From a virus, in the IMG/VR virus record IMGVR_UViG_3300033571_026375, positions 55,800-119,799 of that record: DNA of 64,000 nucleotides; one strand, given 5' to 3'. The notes beneath the pieces were generated by a model. The model searched no databases. It saw only the letters and a program-made list of their open reading frames with translations, and was not told the origin of the DNA. The translations under genes and the position numbers were made by a program. Below, piece after piece: positions 1 through 10,100 of this stretch (positions are counted from its first letter, which is position 1; each line of letters begins with the position of its first letter).

Positions 1-1064
1 TTATGTAGGAATGCGTTCTGTGTGATTCCCGGAATATTAGAAACAGGATTTGTCTGTGATCCATTATATTCCATAGCTCTAAAAAACATCAATCCGGTCA
101 AGGAGAGGTATCCGCTTAGTGCATTAGTATATTTCATATTGCCTGTGTGTACTATTCCACTTAATAATGGAGTAAGAATACCGCCTCCACTGGCAATGGT
201 AGATAAATTACCAGTAATAGAATTTAGACTAGTAATTTTATGCAATCCTTTGATCGTGCCATTAATTTTAATCTCTTTAGTAAAATCCTCACTCATACTA
301 GTGGATACTGTATAGGTGTCTATCCATGGTTGTCCATTTTTGTGTATAAAATCATCACTAAAATTTATAGACCCCCTACTTTCATCTATGTCTATTGATC
401 TATTATAGTCGTATAATGAACCAGTATCCGGTATGAGACCTGTCAGATATGATTGTCTGCTATTGATCCACTCTACTGCTTCCGATAAAGCTCCGTTCTG
501 TCCTGCTTTATTAGCCGTTGCTGATAATCTTCTAGATATTTTATATGTTGGATATATAATACCGGTCTCTATATATAATTCATTCCAATTGGTTTCAATC
601 TCGACACTTTCTTGTACGGATCTAAGGTTTCGAGGCTTGGAATTCAGAGATCCACTAGACATTCCATCAAATAATTCTATTTCTATAGTATAATCTATCT
701 TATTAACTGCTCTATCCTGATTAGTATCAAAATTAATACTGCTGATATAACCAGAGCCACTTACAAATGGTTGAGATCCTGCTTTGATTATACATAATGA
801 TGGCTCTCTTTGAGATAATAAAGTATTTTTTAGATCGATGGCTTTTTTTAATAGTCCCGATGATGGAGCAGATGAGAATGAAGAACCATAATGACTACCC
901 AACTTATGTAAATAAATGATACCCTCTAAACTTATGGTTTGAGTAGAAGATAAATATTGTTCGGAGGATGTTCTATTATTTTTGTTATCTATTGTAACCC
1001 TGGGAGTTGGGTATCCACTAATAGAGTCAAAAATAAAATTTCCATAAGCTACGCTTAATAACAT
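1..1064 (-). CDS. Tail-tip/baseplate-like structural protein, partial (paralogue of its upstream neighbour)
   Basis: Reading from an ATG at 1064 gives 354 codons open to the left edge, so the C-terminus lies outside the window. AAGGA upstream of the ATG serves as ribosome site, and only one base separates this start from the stop of the neighbouring gene. The protein follows the plan of the 526-aa neighbour: both begin with a Y-G-x-F motif, both carry a 'V(N/D)xI(D)YTI' strand near the middle, and both have W-I-D-T-(Y/F)-T followed by 'I.GT(I/V)KGL'. The two therefore look like tandem duplicates. Their place after the tape measure and a fibre gene suggests a distal tail (tip or hub) part. I do not recognise a named family, so the role rests on position only. 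Confidence 0.7.
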   Translation of the reverse strand, partial: MLLSVAYGNFIFDSISGYPTPRVTIDNKNNRTSSEQYLSSTQTISLEGIIYLHKLGSHYGSSFSSAPSSGLLKKAIDLKNTLLSQREPSLCIIKAGSQPFVSGSGYISSINFDTNQDRAVNKIDYTIEIELFDGMSSGSLNSKPRNLRSVQESVEIETNWNELYIETGIIYPTYKISRRLSATANKAGQNGALSEAVEWINSRQSYLTGLIPDTGSLYDYNRSIDIDESRGSINFSDDFIHKNGQPWIDTYTVSTSMSEDFTKEIKINGTIKGLHKITSLNSITGNLSTIASGGGILTPLLSGIVHTGNMKYTNALSGYLSLTGLMFFRAMEYNGSQTNPVSNIPGITQNAFLH

Positions 1065-1065
1065 A

Positions 1066-2646
1066 TTAATAGAATCCTTGAGGAAAATATGCTTTTTGAT
1101 ACTGCCAAGCATATTTAATACTATATTTGCCATTCATAATATCATATGACTCTTCATTGGCTGTTACCCAACTAAAATATCCTGGTCCAAACTGAGCAGA
1201 GGAACTTATCGGAGTTAATTTATTAGGATTAAATTGTTCTATAATACCAGTAATTTGTGATTTAGCCAAAGGAGGTATGGCTGCTCCTGTGAGAGGTTTA
1301 ATAAATGTGGCTTCATAAGTAACGGTGCGAGAAGGAATTGACCTGGTACCTATATCTTGAGGTAGTGGCATGCGATAATAAACATCTTGCATGTTATATG
1401 TACGAGTAGAAAAACTATCTTCAAAGTTTAAAGATTCTGTGATAGCTCCTGTAACTAAACATAATGGTCTAGAATTATATGTGTATGAATAACCAATACT
1501 GCCTTCTACAATATTATGATCAACATTAGCTGATATAGGTATTGGATTCAATCCTGTATTCAAGCTATATTGATTCGCTAAGCCGCTCAAACTGCCAGTA
1601 GGAAATATTGTACTTAAAATTCTAGAAAAAATATTGGGTTTTACATGACCATAGTATCCTCCGCTAGCATTCTTGAACTGAGTTCCACTAAAATTAGACA
1701 TATATTGATTATTTAAAACGTTATTATACATAACTGGTGAAACAGTAAGATCGTTAAGTCCTTTTACTGTGCCTTGGATGCTCACAGTCCTTAATAATTG
1801 GTCGTTTACTTCGTTATTGATAGTAAATGTGTCTATCCATCCAGAAGCTCCGAGTCCACTCATGGCTATAAAACTATCTTTGATGCTATACTGTCCATCT
1901 ATCTCGCTAGCGGATATCACAATAGATCTATCTAATAATGTTAGATTATTAATAATGTTATTAATTTGAGGATTAGTATTTAGTATGCCTGAAACAAAGT
2001 TTTTTGCATTGTTTAATGCAGAGTTGGCGCTTCCACTGGTATATATTCCTACAGCAGAAACATCTCGTGTTATATTATAGACAGGTAGTCGTTGTGTCTG
2101 TACAGAGTTAGGATAATGTGGGGTAGTAGTAGAAACCGGATGATAATAATAATGATTATCTTGAGCTATTTGGATACTATAATTATCGCTAAAGTCTGAT
2201 ATATAAAATCCAGTATCTGGAATATAATTAGAGTGTCCACTATTGGCTACAGATAAATTAATAGTATAATCTACTATTTGATTCCAGTTATCATCCGTAC
2301 TATTATTAATATTAACACTCTCAATAATAGTAGATAAAGGATTAGATTTATATATTTCTGTACTACCACATTTAATTGTTAAGGAAGAATAATCTTTTAG
2401 TCCTGTGGATAAAAATCCGATACCACTCGCTAGGGTTGTCCATGCATTAGAAGTCGCGGGATCATTAGCATTCTTCGCATCGTTGAGTCTGCCTGAACCA
2501 AAAATAATTCCATTTAATCTAATTTTGTCAGTAGTTCCTATGATATATCCTGCTTCTGATCTGTTGATTTGAGTATCGAAAGATACCAAGGGGTCATTAC
2601 CCAAACCACTAAATGCAAAGCTTCCATATGAAATCGCTATGCTCAT
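1066..2646 (-). CDS. Tail-tip/baseplate-like structural protein (526 aa)
   Basis: The protein is rich in Ser, Asn, Gly and Ile with no signal peptide or membrane helix, as expected of a beta-rich virion protein. An AAGGA ribosome site precedes the ATG. The centre holds W-I-D-T-F-T followed about 20 residues later by 'IQGTVKGL', a pair also found in the partial gene to its left, which supports duplication. The C-terminal third contains Y-S-Y-T-Y and a 'VTYEATFIKPL' strand. It lies downstream of the tape measure and beta-roll fibre, where distal-tail proteins are encoded in siphoviruses. No enzymatic motif is visible. The exact role (hub, tip, fibre anchor) is unknown. Confidence 0.65.
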   Translation of the reverse strand: MSIAISYGSFAFSGLGNDPLVSFDTQINRSEAGYIIGTTDKIRLNGIIFGSGRLNDAKNANDPATSNAWTTLASGIGFLSTGLKDYSSLTIKCGSTEIYKSNPLSTIIESVNINNSTDDNWNQIVDYTINLSVANSGHSNYIPDTGFYISDFSDNYSIQIAQDNHYYYHPVSTTTPHYPNSVQTQRLPVYNITRDVSAVGIYTSGSANSALNNAKNFVSGILNTNPQINNIINNLTLLDRSIVISASEIDGQYSIKDSFIAMSGLGASGWIDTFTINNEVNDQLLRTVSIQGTVKGLNDLTVSPVMYNNVLNNQYMSNFSGTQFKNASGGYYGHVKPNIFSRILSTIFPTGSLSGLANQYSLNTGLNPIPISANVDHNIVEGSIGYSYTYNSRPLCLVTGAITESLNFEDSFSTRTYNMQDVYYRMPLPQDIGTRSIPSRTVTYEATFIKPLTGAAIPPLAKSQITGIIEQFNPNKLTPISSSAQFGPGYFSWVTANEESYDIMNGKYSIKYAWQYQKAYFPQGFY

Positions 2647-2655
2647 ATCTAATCC

Positions 2656-5600
2656 TTAAAATGATGCCGATAAATTTATTCCGCTGGGGTGATTGAGCTG
2701 TTGAATATCTACTGTAGTATTCCATAGAATACGATAATCTGCCAGTCCTCTTGTTACGAACGCTAGTCTCTGTGCATTCCCATCTGTGACTCCAGTAGCA
2801 TAGATAGGATCCTCTGATCCCCAATTTAATAAAGAACTTTTATATACTGTGATGTTTGGTGTTCCTAAAATAACAGCCTGTCGGGTATTCTGATTGTCAC
2901 GATACGTAAGGAATGCTCCTTCTAAAGTTCCAGCTACAGCCCGTGGATTATTTTCTTGTTCAGCGCCGGCAACAATACTATATGCTAAACCACAAAATTG
3001 TGCTTTATATAACCAAACTGACTTACCATTCCATTCGATAAGGTTCGAGCTAGATGGAGTATATAGATATCTAGTGCTAATAGTATTAGTGGGAGACGGA
3101 AGAGGTGATACATCTTTGGTAAAATCAGAAACTAATTCAGTATTTGAGTTATTGCTTGTTCTACCTTTGAGATAAAACCTAGACAACTGACTAGATCCTC
3201 TATATTGTGGATCTATATTAGTATCTAAGAAGGGAGTCCCAGCAAATACATGGGTATTATTACATGAATTTTTTCTGCCTCCAGGACCAATCAATAGTCC
3301 CGGAATAAGATTATCGTTAGTGCTACTGCTGTCCGGCTGATAAAATCTTGCTCCTCTCAAATCAGTATTCCATTTTACTCCGTCCCAAACCAAGTTAAGA
3401 CCATTATCATCTGTTGATAAATTAGTATTATTGCCGGGTCTGCGATTTAGAATGCCTATATCTATATTCGCACTACCTTGTGTTCTAGGTTGAGCATATA
3501 TCGGGAATATGCCACTGAATTGAGGAGATATGTCTAAGGCCGAAAAACTTACTACTCCATCATCATTGACTCTGAGGTATCTTTGACCTATGGGAGGAAA
3601 TTGATTACCATTTAATATAATTTGAAGCCCTTCCGTATATATACGACCCGGGACTACTAACTTATTTGCTGTGATGTTCTGCCATTGTGTGGCGCCACCT
3701 CCAGCAGTCTGTCTAATTGTAGCATCAGGAGCTATATTGACGCCTAGTATCCCATTAGCTGTATTATAATGTAATCCATATCTCGCATTGGGAAAATTGG
3801 CTCCGGAATTCATAACACTAAAAGGTTGACCATAGCCAGCATTATTAATAACTGTACCAAAAGATGAGGTAGAGCCTAGTATAATATTACTAGTGGTATC
3901 TGTAAAACCAGCAAAATTTAAAGTTTGAACATCAGATAGCACACCTGTAGAACCGATAGTTAGAACTTTATCATTGCTAAAAAACTTTATATCATTACTA
4001 CCAGAAGCTAACGAATTTCTATTAGAGAATAACACGGTATTACCTGGCATATTTCTTACCTGTAATGCTCCATCAGTATTAGAAACATTCAATAATGTGC
4101 CAGTTAAATTAAGAGGTAAAAATACTTGGTCTGTAATAGAATATCTATAGAAATGACCAGATACTCCCGTTATATTGTAGAACTGAATAGCATTATATTT
4201 AGGTAGAGTTTTGAGTAGATTAACACGAAGATCATAGCCTTCTACTCCTTCTATCAGTCCGACACCGGACCCCTTCACTGTAATATTGTATGAGCTATTA
4301 TCATCGACCGTATCATTAATAAATAAGCCAGATGGAGTAAGTATGAATGCGTCTTCAAAATCGCCAATATTAGTAGCAGACGGTTTGAGATATGTTAAAA
4401 ATTTACTAACCGGATTAAATACTAGTTCACTAATTCCGCTAGCAACCTTATTATTAATGCGATATAAAATACCATTATTAATACCAGATAAATTAACAGG
4501 GAACTGCCATGTGGCGTTTCCACTAGCATCAGAGGTCAGAGTATATCCTGGAATACCGCTTAGGCCTACTCGTAGAGTATTGGTTGTTAATGTTCCACTA
4601 ACATCCAAGGTAGATCGTGGTACGCTAGTATTAATACCAACTCTATTCTGAGCTAGATTTGCTAATAGAGTAGTGCCAGCTAATCTACTATTAAGTATTA
4701 CTGTGCTTTGAGAAAGACCAGTATTAAAAACGATAGTATCATCATCAAAATAAATTTTATTAGCATTATTACTACCAATTTGCACACTATTATTAGTATA
4801 ATTAGTAATACCATAACCAATAACTATATTATTCACTCCTGTCACACTATTAGATCTGCCCAATATTAATCCACTAGTATTGGGATACCTATTACTATCT
4901 CCTATAACAATATTACTATCGCCATATAACGGATCTCCAACAGGATCTGTCAAATCATTTCCATTTTGATATGGCATTACCCAACCACTAACTGTAACAG
5001 ACGGTGATGGTAACGATCCGTCGAAAGTAGACTGAACTCCATAATCAACACCTACTGGAGCAATACCTTCGCTTAAATTAATAAGAGTAAGGCCATCTAC
5101 ATTCTGATATGATACTGAATCTACTAGTCTTATATAGATATTATCGGTAGCAGCAGGATTTACAATAGATACTAATACCCTATCTCCATTTTTGTAGTTA
5201 GCTGTCACATCTCCGTTGATGATGACAGTTGCAGCATCTACAATACAAGGATTTCTAGATCTTCCAATAAAATTATTTTTCCCATAAACAATATTATTTA
5301 AACCCAATAGATCATTATTGTCTCCTATACATAAGCCACTAACTACAATCTCATTATTTCCAAATAAAATATTGCCATCTCCAAAAGAATATACTGGTCT
5401 TTTAGAGGGATTATTAATAATAGAAGATGAGCCAATCGATGTTACTCTGCCACCTAATATATTAGTAAAGTCGCCCAAAATAAAGTTGTTGTTGCCGATA
5501 TTCTGTGTGTTACTAGTATTTTTTATGTTGTTGAAAGAACCAATAGAATTAAAATTACTACCATTGAGATAATTTTTATTTCCTACTATAGTAGTATTAG

Positions 5601-7122
5601 TGGTACTATAGCCTATATTATTAATGCCTAACATCAAACTATTAGTCACGGTGCTACTACTACGAGAAGGAGAGCCCGAGATATTTCCGTCAGATGTAAC
5701 TCTCATACCACTATTATTATTTAATGCTCCAATAATAATATTATTATTACTAGTTAAAGCACTAAAATTATTAGGACCTAATACAATATTATTTTTAGCA
5801 GTACCGCTTATATTATTATTATTACCCATCACCAGAGTATTAGTGATAGTGGATGATTTATTGTTTTGTCCTACAATTACTAAATCATTGGCTTCTCCGC
5901 TCGACGTATCATTAGTTAAACCTATGATAGTACTATTATTTAAGATATTATCAATCTGATTACCAAGACCCATAACAACGGATCTGCTACTATCAGATAC
6001 ATCAATATCATTACCTATGAATAAACCACTAGAAACTCCGACAGGATTAATACTATTTCCTATAGATACTATATTAAAGCCGCTTATGCTAGATGAACCA
6101 CCATAAACTAAATTATTATTTCCACTAATAGAAGTATTGGTGCCTATAGCGGAGTTATTGGCTCCTGTTATAGTAACATTATTACCAATAAATACATTAT
6201 TTATGCCAGTAGCTCTAACATCAGATCCCATACCTACGCCTGATGAACCGCCTATATTTGCATTATTAAATAAACCAATAATTTTATTTGTATTTATAGA
6301 TAATGTATTATTATTGCCTAATAATATATTCTCTGACCCAGAAACTGTTGAATTATTTGCTACTACAACATTGGTATATCCACTTACAAATGTATTATTG
6401 CCTAGCAACAAGATATTAATCCCAGATAACCCGGCAGTATTAGATACGCAAATAGCATTAGATGCGTTGATATCAATATTATTTCCTAATAATAAACCAG
6501 AATAAACAGTACCAGCGTTATTAGAACCTAGATCTATATATAGTAAACCAGATAGAGTATTATTTGACCCCAGAACATTATATGAGTATCCATTAATAAT
6601 ATTTAATCCACCAAGAACAGTATTGGCAGTATTAGCTCTAAAAACTGTACTCAAAGTACCAGTATGATCAACATTAAAGATAATTTCGCCGCTAGTAGCT
6701 GATGTAGTCGGATTTAAAACTTTTGATCGTATCTGAGCATAATTTATAGTTTGACTATTAGTATCATGACCAGCTAAATCTATAGTAGAAGGATAGCTGC
6801 CGGATTCTGGAGAAATACCGGGATTGTGCAAGAGCAGCAGTCTTACACCAGTAGGACAGTTTGTGGTTCCTTCTATTTTGAGGCCGTCATATGCACAAGG
6901 AGCTATAACGTGCAAAGCAGCATCGGGATTTTTATCTCCCAACCCTAAGCGACCGGTCGAAGCATCATAATATAAAAAGCTGTTTGTGCCAGATACGGCG
7001 AAATCTATATTTTGTCCGTTTCTGTTAAAAACAGTATTAACACCGGAAGTATCTGATATAATATTATCATATCCTGTACCAGAGCCTAGATATAATATTC
7101 CGGAAATTATATTGTCTGACAT
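2656..7122 (-). CDS. Tail fibre/adhesin with YadA-like beta-roll repeats (1488 aa)
   Basis: After a short N-terminal domain, residues about 170-620 form a long run of degenerate 14-residue units of the type N-N-x-x-I-G-x-N-x-x-I-x-G-x, the signature of the left-handed beta-roll in trimeric autotransporter heads (YadA family). A second short run follows near residues 730-780. Next comes 'STLDVSGTL' with 'GYTLTSDASGNATW', a segment typical of phage fibres, and then a beta-rich C-terminal part of about 600 residues. The protein is inferred to be a trimeric fibre or adhesin at the tail tip that binds the cell surface. The gene starts 12 bp after the tape measure stop, so it is co-transcribed. No intramolecular chaperone (S74-type) motif is obvious at the C-terminus. 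Confidence 0.75.
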   Translation of the reverse strand: MSDNIISGILYLGSGTGYDNIISDTSGVNTVFNRNGQNIDFAVSGTNSFLYYDASTGRLGLGDKNPDAALHVIAPCAYDGLKIEGTTNCPTGVRLLLLHNPGISPESGSYPSTIDLAGHDTNSQTINYAQIRSKVLNPTTSATSGEIIFNVDHTGTLSTVFRANTANTVLGGLNIINGYSYNVLGSNNTLSGLLYIDLGSNNAGTVYSGLLLGNNIDINASNAICVSNTAGLSGINILLLGNNTFVSGYTNVVVANNSTVSGSENILLGNNNTLSINTNKIIGLFNNANIGGSSGVGMGSDVRATGINNVFIGNNVTITGANNSAIGTNTSISGNNNLVYGGSSSISGFNIVSIGNSINPVGVSSGLFIGNDIDVSDSSRSVVMGLGNQIDNILNNSTIIGLTNDTSSGEANDLVIVGQNNKSSTITNTLVMGNNNNISGTAKNNIVLGPNNFSALTSNNNIIIGALNNNSGMRVTSDGNISGSPSRSSSTVTNSLMLGINNIGYSTTNTTIVGNKNYLNGSNFNSIGSFNNIKNTSNTQNIGNNNFILGDFTNILGGRVTSIGSSSIINNPSKRPVYSFGDGNILFGNNEIVVSGLCIGDNNDLLGLNNIVYGKNNFIGRSRNPCIVDAATVIINGDVTANYKNGDRVLVSIVNPAATDNIYIRLVDSVSYQNVDGLTLINLSEGIAPVGVDYGVQSTFDGSLPSPSVTVSGWVMPYQNGNDLTDPVGDPLYGDSNIVIGDSNRYPNTSGLILGRSNSVTGVNNIVIGYGITNYTNNSVQIGSNNANKIYFDDDTIVFNTGLSQSTVILNSRLAGTTLLANLAQNRVGINTSVPRSTLDVSGTLTTNTLRVGLSGIPGYTLTSDASGNATWQFPVNLSGINNGILYRINNKVASGISELVFNPVSKFLTYLKPSATNIGDFEDAFILTPSGLFINDTVDDNSSYNITVKGSGVGLIEGVEGYDLRVNLLKTLPKYNAIQFYNITGVSGHFYRYSITDQVFLPLNLTGTLLNVSNTDGALQVRNMPGNTVLFSNRNSLASGSNDIKFFSNDKVLTIGSTGVLSDVQTLNFAGFTDTTSNIILGSTSSFGTVINNAGYGQPFSVMNSGANFPNARYGLHYNTANGILGVNIAPDATIRQTAGGGATQWQNITANKLVVPGRIYTEGLQIILNGNQFPPIGQRYLRVNDDGVVSFSALDISPQFSGIFPIYAQPRTQGSANIDIGILNRRPGNNTNLSTDDNGLNLVWDGVKWNTDLRGARFYQPDSSSTNDNLIPGLLIGPGGRKNSCNNTHVFAGTPFLDTNIDPQYRGSSQLSRFYLKGRTSNNSNTELVSDFTKDVSPLPSPTNTISTRYLYTPSSSNLIEWNGKSVWLYKAQFCGLAYSIVAGAEQENNPRAVAGTLEGAFLTYRDNQNTRQAVILGTPNITVYKSSLLNWGSEDPIYATGVTDGNAQRLAFVTRGLADYRILWNTTVDIQQLNHPSGINLSASF
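4780..6610 (-). repeat. Degenerate 14-residue beta-roll coding repeats
   Basis: The coding DNA consists of diverged 42-bp units, visible as endless variants of 'ATTATTxxxTAATAC' on the plus strand, which encode N-N-x-x-I-G units. Two neighbouring examples are NNVFIGNNVTITGA and NNSAIGTNTSISGN. The run is densest from about 5260 to 6610, and a shorter patch lies near 4780-4930. Identity between units is low at DNA level, so this is an old protein repeat rather than a recent DNA expansion. Confidence 0.75.
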
Positions 7123-7134
7123 TTTTAACTTTCT

Positions 7135-10100
7135 TTATTGTGGTGGTTCTTCGTTACCTACGCGATTTTGATTAAGTGCTGTATTGACATTTCCTCTTAC
7201 AATATCTCCTAATGGACCTTCCAATAGTTTTTGTAGTGCTTCTGCTCCGTTAACATTAATCTCCAATGGCTTCTGTTGTGTTAGAGTTAAATTAATTTGT
7301 GGTGGAATATTAAGTTTTTGTAATTGGCCAATAAATCTATCAAAGGTGGCGGTAAATTGGGCTAATTTATCAAAATCAGGTCCGCCACTATTAGATACAC
7401 CACTAGTGCCTCCGCCAGATTCATCCGTCATTCCGCCATATTGCCTATACATAATAGGACCGCCCGCTTGCTTATATACTACAGGACCACCATTATTAAA
7501 TCTATTACTATTAATATCTTGTAATAAAGCAAGATTATTCCTGGTAGCATTTCTATTAACTACAAATTCACCAGGAGTGAGCATAGCAGGCACAGTATCA
7601 GTTCCTTTGGGCTGATAAGGAATTAACATGCCATTATTAGCATAAATTAATCCTCCGTACTGTTTACCAACAGGCGGATTCGCTCCTCCTGCTCCTGGTG
7701 CTGGTAAACCTACCGCTGTTGAGCCCGGTAAAGATACTGAGCCCACTTCTTTATTTAATTCTAACCATCCTTCGTATAGCGCTTTTCCTTCTGCCTGGCC
7801 ATGCTTTATTTGAGCATCTAGAATATCATAGTAAGTAAATCCAGGATTTTGTACCGACTCATAATTTCTAGCATTACCTGTTAGAGATTGTATAGCTACA
7901 GAAGATCTTTGAACGACACCTAATAAATACTGAAAGCGTTGTTGAGCCGTTGCTCTTTCTGCATTTATGAGAGCAGCCTTTTGATCGGACGATGCTTTTG
8001 CTATTTTATCTTCAACCATAGTTATAACTTGATCTTTAGTTAGATCTTCGTTAATAGCGTTTGCATCAAGTGCATCAAACAGATTACGAGCTTGCTTTAT
8101 CTGATTATCTATTTCAAAAAATAATGGCGCTCTATTTCCAAATTTTTTATATCCGCTTAATATTTGAGTTTGTTCTTGACGTTCTTCGTGTCTTTGTCTC
8201 GCTTCAGCCCATTGCTTATGATCTGGGTTGTGACCCCCGTTCGCATAATAACTCGGTGTGATAATACCACCATCAGCTTTATAATTTCCATCATTAATAG
8301 CACTCAATAGAGGTAAATGTTTTTTTGTTGCTCTAGCATTAACTACAAATTCTCCAGGAGTCAACATTGCTGGTACGGTATCTGTGCCTCTTGGTTGATA
8401 ATTTATAAGAGTTCCATTACTAGCATATACCATACCTCCGTTGTACAAACCAGCGGCTCCCGCCGCAGGAGCAGCGGCGGCACCGGCCGCAGCGGGACCA
8501 GGAACAGCACCAGCAGGTGCAGCGGCGCCTCCGAGCATACCCGCAAGAGCATCTTTGGCCGCCCCAATGGTGTCGGTTACTGATTGTTTCGCCGAGTCTA
8601 TGCTCTGACTAATCATTACAATTATTTTTGATTGTATGCTATTAACTTCCTCGTCTACCCAAGCTGGTTTTTCAACTGAAGCTTTGGCTATCGCGGCCTC
8701 GGCTTTCATTCCAGTATATTCTATGGCGCCCATAATGAGTTTTGTACTAATACCCATATTAGTTCTATTTTGTAGTTGTAGCGTTAAAATATTTTCTGCA
8801 TTTTTTTGGTTTTTATTTTGACTATCTTTACAACAATCTAAAATTTTACCTGTTGATTCATCTAATTTTTTAGGAACAGGATTATTAATTAATAATGATT
8901 TGATATCCTTGCCAAGAATCTCTACATTTTTTACATCTTTACCAACATTACTGAGTTTTGCAGCATTCTTGTCTGATACAAACAAAGGAGGAGCCGCGGG
9001 AGCAGATTGTCCTCCGGCTGATAAATATGAAACAGTTCCGCCTTTGCTACGGTTGAGAGTTTTTAATAAAGGCAAGTGTTTTTGTGTGGCGGCTCTATTA
9101 ACCACAAATTCACCCGGCGTTAACATAGCCGGAACAGTATCAGTACCCCTAGGTTGATAAGGAATAAGCATGCCATTTTGAGCATATACCACACCACCCC
9201 TAGACAATCCTTGTGCTTCTTTTTCTTGTTTTAAGACACTATCATATTTACCAAATCCTTTTTTCCATCTATCTTTCTTTTGATAAGCTATACTATTAAA
9301 ATAATTATATTCTCCTAGTTTACGTCTCCAGAATGCATAAGCTGTTTTATATTGAGTAAGAGGGCTTGTTCTACCCCACATAACTGTTTTTCCGCGAACA
9401 CTCATTGGTCGATTTGCTATTTCCATTTGTTTAGCAACGTCTGTACTACTTGCAGACTCTACAAATTCATCTGCGGCTCCCTGTTTTTTTTCTGGAGGCA
9501 CGGGTCGAACACCAAATGGTATTGCTGGTGCGGCCCCCGCAGATTGACGTATACCCGCATTACCTTCTTTATTATTTTGGTCAGTACCGAACTGGCCGGA
9601 TGGTAAGAATCCTCCTTGTTTTTTTATTCTAGCTTTATCTTCTTCTGATAAATTTCTAGTATCTTGAGGAGCACCGCCTGGCTTATAATTAAACCCGCCC
9701 TTTCCATCATATGTTGTAGAACTAGGGACAAATGGAGCGGTAGTAGTGTGGGTTTGAGACGAAACAGTTCTGCCTCCAACAGGACTTTTAGCGCGCATAG
9801 CGCCGCCGGTTTCATCTCCTTCTAAACCAATACCTTTATTTAAGCCACTAGTATCTCTTTGATCATATGCTGTGGTTCTTCTATTACTACCTCTAATTCT
9901 CTTGCCTGTAGCATCTGTCTGATAGCCATAAACAGCGGCCGTAGTAAATAACTTTTTGATCGGCTCTGGTGGAGCATGACCGGCCACTAGTTGTCTACTT
10001 ACATATTCTTTATATGTTAATTCATCATAATAATTAGGAGTTTCTATCTTTTTAACAGTTTTACCAGCAGGATCGACAACAGTGGGCTCCAGAGGGGGAA

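Noticed and set aside
4780-6610. Regular AT-rich repeats that could be taken for a CRISPR array or satellite
   Set aside because: The units are diverged in-frame codons for N-N-x-x-I-G beta-roll repeats without constant repeats and unique spacers.
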